Origin: a bacterium
GTDB taxonomy: Bacteria; Bacillota; Clostridia; Oscillospirales; Acutalibacteraceae
DNA length: 38,903 bases
Direction: 5' to 3'
NCBI GenBank assembly: GCA_020624805.1
Contig: JAHKVW010000048.1
Coordinates: 1-38,903 of the forward strand
Part shown: piece by piece, positions 23,269-31,987 of the stretch
Layout: every line of letters begins with the position of its first letter
Position numbering within the stretch: position 1 is the first letter of the stretch
Program-made: the position numbers and the translations under genes
Notes under the pieces: model-generated
Seen by the model: only the letters and a program-made list of their open reading frames with translations
The model's database searches: none
Told to the model about the DNA's origin: nothing

Positions 23269-24408
23269 TTACTGCGCCTGCCACCAAAACTCTTTGTCGA
23301 GCTTCCAGCCGATCAATTCCTCAAATTCTTTCCTGTATCCTCTGCCGTTGATGAGCTGGAACATAAAGTCGCCGTTATAGTTGCCTTCCATCACACACCA
23401 GCCGTTCGGCGTAAGGACCAGATCCCAGCCGATATAGCCGAATTCGGGCATCAGCTCCATCAGCTCGCCGACCATTTTGACCATTTCGCCCCATTGGGGA
23501 ATCTGAAAGCCCTTGATAACCGCGCCGGTGTTGGGATGCGTAACATATACGTTTCCGTTTTCCTGATAGCCGTCAGAGATCACGATACCGGTCTCGGGAT
23601 CGATCTCGGCGTCATAACCGTCCAGTACAGCGGAAGCGACGAAGGTACCGTTCATACCGACCTTGATCCACGGGTGATAGAGATGGATCTTGCCGTCTTT
23701 TCCTCTGACAGCTGTCGCTCTTACCGCGTTCACGGACTCAGGGTGAAGCTGAGCCAAGGATTCATCCTGAACGATCAGTTCTTCTAAGACCATCTTGTGA
23801 CTTTTAGATCTATGCACGTTGCTGATCTCCGCACCCTCATTAAGCAAATTGGCTAACGCGGTTTTATAATCGCTGCCGTAATCATCCAACGACGCCTTAT
23901 GGACGCCGATTCCACCGTAATAATCCAAAGGCTTCACAACAAATTCATGATGCTTTTTGACAAAATCCGAAAATACATCCAGATCCTTTTCCGGATCGCT
24001 TATTTCGATCATATCGCGCAAATAATACGGCCGGAGTCTTTTATACAAAATATACTTATCATCCAGTATCCTTCGGACCTCCTTACCGCCGCCGGAATTC
24101 AGATGGTTGATATACCTGACGCGCAGGTTATCGACCATATACTGATCCTTTTCCTCACAGGTCATTTCATTAAAGTGAAGATAAAATTCCTCGTCGACGT
24201 TCGCGCCGAAAGCCCACCATTCATAAATCGCCCTGTACACCATATCCTCTTTTTCCTGAGCGCTCGCTGCGGGAATATGACTTTCAACGCTGTTCATCAT
24301 TTTCTGCATCATCAGAGGTGTGTACAGGTCCTTTTTCTCCTCGACAATCTTCTTGCCGATCTCGATCATCTCATCGATATCGTTTGTTCGTTTCAGATAA
24401 TCCAACAT
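23269..24408 (-). CDS. Sugar-transfer-associated ATP-grasp protein 2 (ATPgrasp_ST)
   Basis: A 379-residue close paralogue of the gene at 24422, with a shared start (MLDYLKRTNDIDEMIEIGKK), HEFVVKPLDYYGGIGVHKA, MVLEELIVQDESLAQLHPES, VNAVRATAVRGKDGKIHLYH, GFQIPQWGEMVK and GYIGWDLVLTPNGWCVMEGN. AAGGAG lies 9 bases before the ATG. The first 73 bases of the coding region and its border are identical in the two genes, pointing to recent duplication or gene conversion. It starts 14 bases after the upstream paralogue's stop. The two copies may handle different acceptors or amino acids (inference). Confidence 0.85.
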   Translation of the reverse strand: MLDYLKRTNDIDEMIEIGKKIVEEKKDLYTPLMMQKMMNSVESHIPAASAQEKEDMVYRAIYEWWAFGANVDEEFYLHFNEMTCEEKDQYMVDNLRVRYINHLNSGGGKEVRRILDDKYILYKRLRPYYLRDMIEISDPEKDLDVFSDFVKKHHEFVVKPLDYYGGIGVHKASLDDYGSDYKTALANLLNEGAEISNVHRSKSHKMVLEELIVQDESLAQLHPESVNAVRATAVRGKDGKIHLYHPWIKVGMNGTFVASAVLDGYDAEIDPETGIVISDGYQENGNVYVTHPNTGAVIKGFQIPQWGEMVKMVGELMELMPEFGYIGWDLVLTPNGWCVMEGNYNGDFMFQLINGRGYRKEFEELIGWKLDKEFWWQAQ

Positions 24409-24410
24409 TT
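24338..24410. repeat. 73-bp exact direct repeat, copy 1 (5' end of ATPgrasp_ST 2)
   Basis: Bases 24338-24410 are identical to 25485-25557 and cover the start codon and first 23 codons of the paralogues. Confidence 0.85.
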
Positions 24411-24421
24411 ATTACGTCTCC

Positions 24422-25555
24422 TTACTTCTGCCACCAGTATTCTTTATCGGGCGACCAACCGATAAGCTCTTCAAACTCTTTTCTGTAGCCTCTGCCGTTG
24501 ATTAGCTGGAACATGAATTCGCCGGAATAATTACCTTCCATCACACACCAGCCCTTCGGCGTCAAGACCATATCCCATCCGACATAACCATACTCGGGCA
24601 TCTGTTCCATCAACTCTTCAACCGTCTTGACCAACTCATCCCACTTCGGAATCTGAAAGCCTTTGATGGTGATTCCGCTATTGGGGTGTACCTTGTAGAC
24701 ATAACCGCTTTCCTGATATCCGTCTGAGATCACGACGCCTGTCTCGGGATCGATCTCGGCGTCAAATCCGTTAAAAGCAGCGGAAGCAACAAAGGTACCG
24801 TTGATACCTACCTTAATCCACGGATGATAGATATGCACCTTACCGTCCTTGCCGCGTACCGCAGTAGCGCGAACTGCATTGACAGAACTGTCATGCAGCG
24901 CTGCCATAGACTCATCCTGAACGATCAGCTCCTCCAGTACGATCTTACTGTTTCTGGAAGGATGTCTCTCTTTGATCGCTCGACCCTCCGCGAGAATACT
25001 GTCAAACGCAGTCTGTAAATCACCGTTAAAATCGTTTATGTCGACCTTATGCACACCAATGCCAAAATAGAAATCCGTCGGCTTTACAACAAACACGGAA
25101 TGCTTGCCGGCAAATTCACAGAAAGACTCAAAATCCTCCTGAGTGCCTATCTGGACAGCGTCACGCCTGTAGTATGGCTCGAGCCTCTTATACATACGGT
25201 ATTTATCCTTCATATTCTCCTTTACCTGAGGATCACCGTCAGAGTTCAGATGTGTTACATATATGTATCTCAAATCATGAACGATATACTCGCGCTTTTC
25301 GGCGTCGGTTTTTTCATAAAAGTGAAGATAAAACTCTTCGTCAACATTGTTGCCGTATGCCCAGTAGTCATAGATCGAACGGAAAAGCATTTTCTCCTGC
25401 TGTTCCTTATCCGCATCGGGAATATGCTCGACAACACTGTCCATGAGTTTTTCCATCATCAAGGGCGTATAAAGGGTCTTTTTTTCCTCGACAATCTTCT
25501 TGCCGATCTCGATCATCTCATCGATATCGTTTGTTCGTTTCAGATAATCCAACAT
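24422..25555 (-). CDS. Sugar-transfer-associated ATP-grasp protein 3 (ATPgrasp_ST)
   Basis: A 377-residue paralogue of the preceding gene (FVVKPTDFYFGIGVHKVD, IVLEELIVQDESMAALHDSS, VNAVRATAVRGKDGKVHIYH, GFQIPKWDELVKTVEELM, GYVGWDMVLTPKGWCVMEGN). The frame is open to 25612, but homology with the paralogue and an AAAGGA site 9 bases upstream support the ATG at 25555; the extension would overlap the PLP gene. Residue differences cluster in the loop after FVVKP and in the middle of the protein, while the ligase core is nearly the same. Role as for the sister genes: a probable carboxylate-activating ligase acting on polysaccharide precursors. Confidence 0.85.
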   Translation of the reverse strand: MLDYLKRTNDIDEMIEIGKKIVEEKKTLYTPLMMEKLMDSVVEHIPDADKEQQEKMLFRSIYDYWAYGNNVDEEFYLHFYEKTDAEKREYIVHDLRYIYVTHLNSDGDPQVKENMKDKYRMYKRLEPYYRRDAVQIGTQEDFESFCEFAGKHSVFVVKPTDFYFGIGVHKVDINDFNGDLQTAFDSILAEGRAIKERHPSRNSKIVLEELIVQDESMAALHDSSVNAVRATAVRGKDGKVHIYHPWIKVGINGTFVASAAFNGFDAEIDPETGVVISDGYQESGYVYKVHPNSGITIKGFQIPKWDELVKTVEELMEQMPEYGYVGWDMVLTPKGWCVMEGNYSGEFMFQLINGRGYRKEFEELIGWSPDKEYWWQK

Positions 25556-25557
25556 TT
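25485..25557. repeat. 73-bp exact direct repeat, copy 2 (5' end of ATPgrasp_ST 3)
   Basis: Identical to 24338-24410. The identity ends within three bases upstream of the start codon, where the two ribosome binding regions differ. Confidence 0.85.
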
Positions 25558-25593
25558 TTCCAAATCCTTTCATTTCTTTTCCCGACGCCGGGA

Positions 25594-26550
25594 TCATTTC
25601 AGAATCCGGCACTCCATCAGTCTGTCGACCAGATATTCCATATCATCCGCATCATACCGCTGGTCGATCGGCAGCGGCAGAATATTTTCTGCCATTTTGT
25701 ATTCTGTGTCCGTCGGCAAAGTCAGCTTAAACACTGACGGCCACAGGGTCGGGATATATATCTTTTCCGCTTGCAGACGCCTGCGGATCTCGGCTCCGTT
25801 CTCGATCATCAGCGGATACATGAACATCGCCGTATGAAGCGAAAGAAGGTTCATCCCGCCGAGCTTTTCCTGCAGGAAGCCGAAGTTCTCCGTCCTTCTG
25901 CGCTGTACCGTCTCATGATCGATACCGTGCAGAAGATTATGCGTCAGCTTGGACATCCGTTTGATCGGTTCATTGATAAAGAAGCGATTGTTTTCACTGT
26001 ATTCGCCGTAAAACTCGCCCGCGGTACGCTCGTAACGTCCCAGCAAAAACCTCATTCTGTCAAAGGATTGATCCTGCGGCAGTTCCTCCTGCAATACCGC
26101 GTCGGTATACAGATAGGCGCCGTCGGCTACGCCGAACCACTTGCGGCAGGTGTATAGCGTGTCCACATGAGGCAGCGGCGTTTGATAATAGGCGTTCGCG
26201 TGGTCGACGATCACGCGCGTGTATTTTTTCACGTAGCTTTTGACGGCTTCATTACTGAGCTGTCCGTAAAAGTTCACAAGGTACAGCCACTCGCCGTCCG
26301 CGAGGGTCACATCCCCCGCGGGTCTGAAGTCGGCGCCAATACGGTAAAAGGATTTTTCCACACCCTCGCGCTCGCAGACGCCGGGTACCGAATCACAGAT
26401 GAAATACGGGAGCTTGATTTTTCGGATCCCCCTGCTTTTGAAAAGGTATGCCAGCGCGTTCCGTCCGCTGTTGAGCGCGATCGCGTTCTCATGCGGTGCG
26501 GGAAGGCTGTAGGTATCCAGCTCGATATATCCGCCGATCTCTTTCATCAT
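25594..26550 (-). CDS. Short, divergent DegT-like PLP-fold protein
   Basis: A 318-residue protein with an aminotransferase-like layout: ALNSGRNALAYLFKSRGIRK near the N-terminus, LPYFICDSVPGVCEREGV, LYLVNFYGQLSNE, VIVDHANAYYQTPLPHVDTL with an Asp in the PLP-contact position, and TCRKWFGVADGAYLY with a candidate Schiff-base Lys. It is shorter than the 368-residue aminotransferase at 15987 and lacks its SFHATK motif, so the substrate must differ; a non-catalytic role is possible. Its ATG overlaps the TGA of the ATP-grasp gene before it (ATGATGA), so the two are translationally coupled and probably act together. Confidence 0.75.
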   Translation of the reverse strand: MMKEIGGYIELDTYSLPAPHENAIALNSGRNALAYLFKSRGIRKIKLPYFICDSVPGVCEREGVEKSFYRIGADFRPAGDVTLADGEWLYLVNFYGQLSNEAVKSYVKKYTRVIVDHANAYYQTPLPHVDTLYTCRKWFGVADGAYLYTDAVLQEELPQDQSFDRMRFLLGRYERTAGEFYGEYSENNRFFINEPIKRMSKLTHNLLHGIDHETVQRRRTENFGFLQEKLGGMNLLSLHTAMFMYPLMIENGAEIRRRLQAEKIYIPTLWPSVFKLTLPTDTEYKMAENILPLPIDQRYDADDMEYLVDRLMECRILK

Positions 26551-27749
26551 TCTTCCCCTTCGAGCATGATGCGCACATGATCGTTCATATTCTCTTCCAT
26601 TGTGATCATCGTATCCCGGTCGGGGAACTTGAAAAAGATGATCCCCAGCGCGTTCGCGGAATTCGCAAAAAACTCTACGTGGTCTCCCGGGCTCAGATAG
26701 ATCTCCTTACGGACGATATAACGCTCCAACTCTTCGGAAAATCTGACGCCGCAGAACACACCGCCGCGGTCGGAATGAAGGTTCAGCGTCGCGTAGTAGG
26801 GTTCGCCGTCGCCGCCTTGATCGCCCGTGAGCTCGCCCAAAGCCGCGCGCACGCTCATTTCCACCACATCGCAGCCGAAGATCATGCCCAGCAGATCGGG
26901 GATCATATTGCCTCCGCTGCGCGGACCGATATCGATCGGAAAAACACGGTCGTTTTTATCAACGATCAGTTCAACGTTCATCGGACCGAATTTGATCCCC
27001 AGCGCCGTTACCAGATCTTGCAGCGTCTTTTTGACAGCCGCCAAATCCCTGTCCTCCAGCAGGGGAGGATAACTCTTGCCGACAGGCACGAGCGGGTTGA
27101 CGCTGCTGTCGCGATGACAGTTCATCAAGCCCCATTGAACCACTTTTCCCCCGGACACGAAGATATCTCCGCCGACTAAATAGGGATGTTTTTTTTCGAT
27201 ATACTCTTCAATAATGATACGTCGGCCCCGCGAATAGGAAAAAGCAAAGTCGATCGCATTCTCAAGTCCTTCAAGGCTGCGCAGTACGGCAGCGCCCTTG
27301 CTGCCGGAGGAATCCACCGGCTTGATAATAACAGGCAAAGTGAATTTGCCGATCTCCTCCAACGCCTCTTCCTTAGAGCCAAAGCCTGCGGCACGGGGAG
27401 TGTTGAATCCGTGCGACGCGAGAAATGCTCTGAAGAGATCCTTATGACACAGGATCTCCACCGCTTCATACGGATTGGTAGGAAGTCCCAGCTTCTCAGC
27501 TACATATGCCGCTGTCGGGGCGGCGGGGTCGGAAGCATAGGCAATAATATAATCGATTTCTTCATCTTTGGCGACCTGAAGGATCGCTTCCTTATCTGTC
27601 GTGCTTGTCAAATAGAACTTATCCGCGTGATACTGCCCCGGATTATCTGTCAGGTAATCGCACAGGATGGTAAAAAGACCGAGCCGTTTCGCAGTTTCTA
27701 TCGCAACAACCTGTTGAGCAGACCCGCCCAACAGCATCATTTTTTTCAT
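26547..27749 (-). CDS. ATP-grasp ligase (carboxylate-amine-ligase-like) B
   Basis: A 400-residue enzyme related in layout to the one at 19785. N-terminal segment MKKMMLLGGSAQQVVAIETA; ATP-binding segment LPVIIKPVDSSGSKGAAVLR; IIIEEYIEKKHPYLVGGDIF; and the metal/phosphate region GPMNVELIVDKNDRVFPIDI followed by GPRSGGNMIPDLLG. Such enzymes usually join an amino acid or small acid to an amine. The start overlaps the flippase stop by 4 bases and its stop overlaps the start of the PLP-fold gene, so flippase, ligase and PLP protein form a tightly coupled trio. Substrate unknown. Confidence 0.85.
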   Translation of the reverse strand: MKKMMLLGGSAQQVVAIETAKRLGLFTILCDYLTDNPGQYHADKFYLTSTTDKEAILQVAKDEEIDYIIAYASDPAAPTAAYVAEKLGLPTNPYEAVEILCHKDLFRAFLASHGFNTPRAAGFGSKEEALEEIGKFTLPVIIKPVDSSGSKGAAVLRSLEGLENAIDFAFSYSRGRRIIIEEYIEKKHPYLVGGDIFVSGGKVVQWGLMNCHRDSSVNPLVPVGKSYPPLLEDRDLAAVKKTLQDLVTALGIKFGPMNVELIVDKNDRVFPIDIGPRSGGNMIPDLLGMIFGCDVVEMSVRAALGELTGDQGGDGEPYYATLNLHSDRGGVFCGVRFSEELERYIVRKEIYLSPGDHVEFFANSANALGIIFFKFPDRDTMITMEENMNDHVRIMLEGEE

Positions 27750-29290
27750 ACCTGCTCACTCTTTTTCTTTTTATTATTTTTGAGAAAGGATTTTAAAATA
27801 TCCAGCAAATAGGAATAGGCTTCCAGCTTAAAGAGCTTTGAAAGAAGGATGTAAATCGAAGCGCCCAACACTATCTGGATTATAAATGTAACGATCAAGG
27901 GCATGGAAATCGGAATAAACTCGACCATTTTGACGCACACGCCCATCAATACGGCTATACCGATTCCGGGAAGGATATCCTTCAACTGTTCCAGATAGCT
28001 GTAATTCATTAGCTTTTTGTTCGGCCACGAGTTGATGATCTGGCTCGCCACACTGGTAAACAGCAGGCTGCATGCCATGACGAATACGCCCAAACGTATT
28101 GTGGCGATCAACGCGGTCAAATGAACGATCTTCTTGATGATTTCCAATTTCAAAAACAAATCGCTTCTGCCAAGCGCCTTAATCGCATTCAAATTAGCGG
28201 TATGTATGGGATAAAACATAAAGGTGATACAGAAGATGCGCAAAAACGGTATACAGGGAAGCCATTTCTCCGTAAGGAGCAGGGGGATCAAGGTATCCGC
28301 CGTAAACGATACTCCCATCATCATCGGCGCAATAATAAAAGTGCTGGTCTTCATGGCACGGCGCGTCATTTGTTTGACTCTGTTCTTATCATCCTGCACT
28401 TTGGACATCGTGGGCAGCAGGACGCTGTCGATCGAGGTGTTGATATTAGTGACAAGGACATTGGGAATATGCGAACCCTGATTATAGAAAGCCAGATCGG
28501 TTTTCGTGTAGAACTTACCGATCAGCAGCTGACGCAGCTCGACAAAAACCGTATCGATCAAAGAGGAAACCAGCAGCTTCCATCCGTAGGAAAAAAGCCC
28601 CTTGAATCTCTGAAAGGAAAACATCCATTTCGGGCGCCATTTGACCGTAAACCACAGCACCAAAGTGTCAATAAAAAGGTTAACAAGCTTCTGCGCTACC
28701 AGCGCCCATACGCCAAAGCCGAGAAGCGCCAGACTGATGCCCGCAACAGCCGAGACGAGCGTGCCGCCCAGCGTTGCCCAGAAAAAGCGCTTAAACTGCA
28801 TCGTTCTGGAAACATATGCCTGCTGAACATTTTTCAGACCGGACACAACGACCATCAGGCACAGCACGCGAACGATCGGCGTCAACGAAGGATCGTTGTA
28901 GAAATTCGAGATCAGCGGCGCGCAAAAGAAGGTTATCGCATACAGTATCAGGCACCACACCATATTGAACCAAAATACCGTTGAAAAATCAAGTTCATCG
29001 GCGTCCTTTTTCTGGATCAGCGCGTTGCCCAGTCCGCTGTCGACAAAGACCTGCAGGATACGGGTAAAGACCAGCACCAGCGCAATGGTGCCGTATGCTT
29101 CCGGCGCAAGGATCCTGGCGAGTACGATGGAAACGACGAACTGAATGATCTGTGCCGCGCTTCTCTCCGCAAATCGCCATATAAAATTTGAAAACACGCT
29201 TCGTTTTGTATCCAAAACAACTTCACACCCTAATATATAATCTTTATTATCTTTCTGAAAACCAACGTGATACAGCGGCACAGATATCAT
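27746..29290 (-). CDS. Wzx-type polysaccharide flippase (PST family)
   Basis: Moves lipid-linked repeat units across the membrane. The protein (up to 514 residues) has about 12-14 helices. The family start VFSNFIWRFAERSAAQIIQF is followed by VLARILAPEAYGTIALVLVF, SGLGNALIQKKDADELDFST and QQAYVSRTMQFKRFFWAT, matching WzxC-like exporters. The frame starts at ATG 29290 without a clear ribosome binding site. A TTG at 29215 (giving LDTKRSVFSN as the start) with GGGTG upstream would fit family length better, so the first 25 residues are doubtful. The C-terminus is basic (KNNKKKK). It is coupled to ATP-grasp B. Confidence 0.92.
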   Translation of the reverse strand: MISVPLYHVGFQKDNKDYILGCEVVLDTKRSVFSNFIWRFAERSAAQIIQFVVSIVLARILAPEAYGTIALVLVFTRILQVFVDSGLGNALIQKKDADELDFSTVFWFNMVWCLILYAITFFCAPLISNFYNDPSLTPIVRVLCLMVVVSGLKNVQQAYVSRTMQFKRFFWATLGGTLVSAVAGISLALLGFGVWALVAQKLVNLFIDTLVLWFTVKWRPKWMFSFQRFKGLFSYGWKLLVSSLIDTVFVELRQLLIGKFYTKTDLAFYNQGSHIPNVLVTNINTSIDSVLLPTMSKVQDDKNRVKQMTRRAMKTSTFIIAPMMMGVSFTADTLIPLLLTEKWLPCIPFLRIFCITFMFYPIHTANLNAIKALGRSDLFLKLEIIKKIVHLTALIATIRLGVFVMACSLLFTSVASQIINSWPNKKLMNYSYLEQLKDILPGIGIAVLMGVCVKMVEFIPISMPLIVTFIIQIVLGASIYILLSKLFKLEAYSYLLDILKSFLKNNKKKKSEQV

Positions 29291-29479
29291 GCGCTGAAGC
29301 CGTCAGCACGGCAGCGCTCCGAAATACGCTCTGAGCAGCCGCTGATTGGTTTACAGCATCGAAAAATGCCGTAAAGGGAAATATTTCGGCAAACAGCGCC
29401 ATATCGATCCTGATACTAAAGTCCGACAATGCTATGCGGAATTCAGCACAACAGATGATAAAGGTTTTAGTTAAGGATT

Positions 29480-29508
29480 AGTATGACATGCGCCAATCTG
29501 CCTGTCAA
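29480..29508 (-). promoter_or_regulatory. Possible internal promoter upstream of the flippase
   Basis: TTGACA (29503-29508), 17-base spacer, CATACT (29480-29485) on the minus strand, within the 240-base gap between the glycosyltransferase and the flippase. The -10 is weak; it would leave a leader of about 180-260 bases. Confidence 0.4.
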
Positions 29509-29531
29509 AGCCGCAGTTCACATTAATGCTG

Positions 29532-30776
29532 TCAGGCTTTATTACTTTTAAAAACGCCCATCAGGCGTTTATAACTCCGAATACCTGTAACAGACAAAAG
29601 CTTTTTCTTAATACGATTGGTTCTGCTTTGAAGCTTTATCGTTTCGACGTCATAATACGAACGATCGTCGGACATCTTGTCAATAAACTGCATATGCTTT
29701 TCAAAATCCACCTCGTACGGCAGGATCCTGTACTGTATATACTTCATGTCCTTTAAGGCGTCCTTGACCAGTATCTCGTCAAGGAGTGCAGGCAGCGTCT
29801 TTATTTCTTCATCTTTGCGAAATAATGTATTATGTGTCGTATAGCCGAGAATACCGATCGGCTGAGCGTCTTTTGCGTCCATTGTAACGGTCGGGATGTC
29901 TTTGCAGCAAAGCACCCACGCGCTTCCGGCAGACGCAACGCCCGCGTCCAAATGATCCAGAAAACTGTACGGGATAGGAAAGACATATCCCATCTGATAT
30001 ACAGTCACATTCGCCAGCGCTCCAAGCGATCTGTCGATTTCCGCCCGCATATCCGGCTTATAGCCGTCGGGCTGATCTCCGATAAAGAAACAGGCGATCT
30101 TTTTATCGGGATGCGATTCGGCAAAATGTTTGAGTCCTTCTACGGCATTAGGAATATAGTTCTTATTCAGCCGTCCGAGACTGCACAAACGGTAATCAAA
30201 GCTGTCATAAGGGATATCCGTAAAGCGGGGATCTGTAATATCGGCGGCGACATTATTGCAGGACGCCGCCAGAACTACGTCCGTATTCTGTTTGTCGGAG
30301 AATTCTCCGCCCAATAGCATTCCCAAGGATTTTGAGTTGATTAGGGCGAGTTCGTTTCTTTCGTATTTAAATCTGAAGAAATCCACCAGACCCCTGTCAA
30401 ATCGGAAAGACTCGTCCAGCAAAAATGCAAAGTGCTTTGCACTGAGCTTTTTCGCAACAGCTTCCCCCCATACCGAGATATGCGCGGTGCTTGATTCTAT
30501 GATGATCTCTTCACCGTCCGCGGGATCGATCTCGGAAAGGATCTGCGCCATGATCTTCTTTTGCGTCCTTGTCGAGTAATAGATCGGCGCATAGTCCAGC
30601 TCGGGAATGATCGTGCCGGCATATTCCTGAAGGTCTTTGAGCAGTATCGGCCCTTCAACGCCGGAAAATACTTTTACTTTCCATCCCAGACTTTTCATAT
30701 ATTTCACTTTATTGGAGACATACATCTGGGCGCCGCCCATCCTGACGATCGTACCCGTGAATATGAGATAGATCAT
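29532..30776 (-). CDS. Glycosyltransferase (GT-B fold, GT4-like)
   Basis: A 414-residue protein with an N-terminal segment typical of retaining GT-B enzymes (MIYLIFTGTIVRMGGAQMYV, a glycine-rich loop) and a C-terminal half with LCSLGRLNKNYIPNAVEGLK, ACFFIGDQPDGYK and VASAGSAWVLCCKDIPTVTM, the donor-binding side. The usual E-x7-E motif is not obvious, so the family is a loose assignment. The ATG at 30776 has GGGAGG 8 bases before it; the frame extends to 30800 only from a TTG overlapping the upstream gene. It probably adds one sugar of the repeat unit on the cytoplasmic side of the membrane. Confidence 0.75.
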   Translation of the reverse strand: MIYLIFTGTIVRMGGAQMYVSNKVKYMKSLGWKVKVFSGVEGPILLKDLQEYAGTIIPELDYAPIYYSTRTQKKIMAQILSEIDPADGEEIIIESSTAHISVWGEAVAKKLSAKHFAFLLDESFRFDRGLVDFFRFKYERNELALINSKSLGMLLGGEFSDKQNTDVVLAASCNNVAADITDPRFTDIPYDSFDYRLCSLGRLNKNYIPNAVEGLKHFAESHPDKKIACFFIGDQPDGYKPDMRAEIDRSLGALANVTVYQMGYVFPIPYSFLDHLDAGVASAGSAWVLCCKDIPTVTMDAKDAQPIGILGYTTHNTLFRKDEEIKTLPALLDEILVKDALKDMKYIQYRILPYEVDFEKHMQFIDKMSDDRSYYDVETIKLQSRTNRIKKKLLSVTGIRSYKRLMGVFKSNKA

Positions 30777-30781
30777 TCGGC

Positions 30782-31945
30782 TTACCTCCCGTATTGCCAA
30801 AAGAATTCATAGGGGACAGTGCGGTGGAATGACGCCTCGTAGCTTATGGTCATCCAGACAAAATATATCCCAAGGAAAAGATAGATAAAGACTTTTACAA
30901 CCTTTCTGTTACTCGGTATCTGAAAGCCGTAAACGGCAGTCGGATAAAGGATCAGTACAAAGGGGATCATGAAGTAGGAATATCGGTTGATGATATTCAT
31001 TCTGAATACCAGCAGGCGACAGAGCGACGCGAGCAGTCCCATATACATCAAAAAGCTTTCCTGCGGCATCAGCAAGTAACTGTCGCCGGAGGAGTCCAGT
31101 CTGGGTTGAACCTTTCTCCTCAGGATGATCAGCGTATAGCATCCGATAATAAACGCCAATGCGACCGTCATCAGCATATAAATACTCTGAGCGTTAATGT
31201 GACCGACGCTTTCGTTTTCTTTTGTTAAATAGCCGCTGTAGGTACCGCCGAAGAGCCGGACAATCAGCTTGAAGAACTGCTCATACAGAACAAACACGAC
31301 TATTACGCCGGCAAGGCACAGCATCAGCTCCAGCTTTCTGAATTTCAAAAACCTGAATATAATCAAAATAAGGCACAGAACCGCCGACGAATGGATCGTG
31401 GAGGCAAGGAGTACAAACGCCGCAAAAATAAGACAATTTCTGACGATGTTTGACGGTTTTTTCAGAAATTCAAATCCAATCAGGATCAAACTGATCGCGA
31501 TCGCCTGACGAACGATGTTCATGTAGTTGTAATAGGTACAGGTCAGGATGAAAACATAGGTGCTCATCTTGACGTCGGGAGAGTTTTTATAGATAAACCA
31601 TCCGAGCGTGCCGAGCGTAAAAACACTGGTAACAGCAATATAAAACTGTACGTCGGGACAAATCATGCTAAGGAGCTTCGTCAGATAACAGTACCCTATC
31701 TCGTAGGTCGACACCCTCGCGAACCGATGTATCTCTCCCCAACCGAAGCGCGCGACGTCTTCAAATCGTCTTGCATAATGAACATACAGATCCGTTCCGA
31801 TATTTCGACTGCGCAGTGCGGCGACAAGAATCAAAACGCCGAAAGAAAATATCAAAAACCTCCTGGCATTTTTAGGACTGCCGTTTGTTTTAGTGAACGC
31901 TCCGAAAGCAGCGATCAGCGCAATCTGAATAAAATATATAGCCAT
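30782..31945 (-). CDS. EpsG-type polysaccharide polymerase (Wzy-like)
   Basis: An integral membrane protein of 387 residues and about ten helices. It carries the EpsG family pattern: ALRSRNIGTDLYVHY after the second helix, STYEIGYCYLTKLL, YYNYMNIVRQAIAISLILIG and a long periplasmic-side loop. It is expected to polymerise flipped repeat units. The ATG at 31945 (MAIYFIQIAL) has GAGG 9 bases upstream; an ATG five codons earlier lacks good spacing. It is the only polymerase candidate in the window, which with the flippase points to a Wzx/Wzy-dependent pathway. Confidence 0.85.
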   Translation of the reverse strand: MAIYFIQIALIAAFGAFTKTNGSPKNARRFLIFSFGVLILVAALRSRNIGTDLYVHYARRFEDVARFGWGEIHRFARVSTYEIGYCYLTKLLSMICPDVQFYIAVTSVFTLGTLGWFIYKNSPDVKMSTYVFILTCTYYNYMNIVRQAIAISLILIGFEFLKKPSNIVRNCLIFAAFVLLASTIHSSAVLCLILIIFRFLKFRKLELMLCLAGVIVVFVLYEQFFKLIVRLFGGTYSGYLTKENESVGHINAQSIYMLMTVALAFIIGCYTLIILRRKVQPRLDSSGDSYLLMPQESFLMYMGLLASLCRLLVFRMNIINRYSYFMIPFVLILYPTAVYGFQIPSNRKVVKVFIYLFLGIYFVWMTISYEASFHRTVPYEFFWQYGR

Positions 31946-31987
31946 ATATCTAAGCCTCATTCACCGATTCTGAATACGGTAACTAAA

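Noticed and set aside
29552-29570. AAACGCC/GGCGTTT hairpin with T tail at the end of the glycosyltransferase gene
   Set aside because: It lies inside the coding region before the stop codon, the stem is only 7 bp and the T tract is part of codons; too weak to call a terminator.
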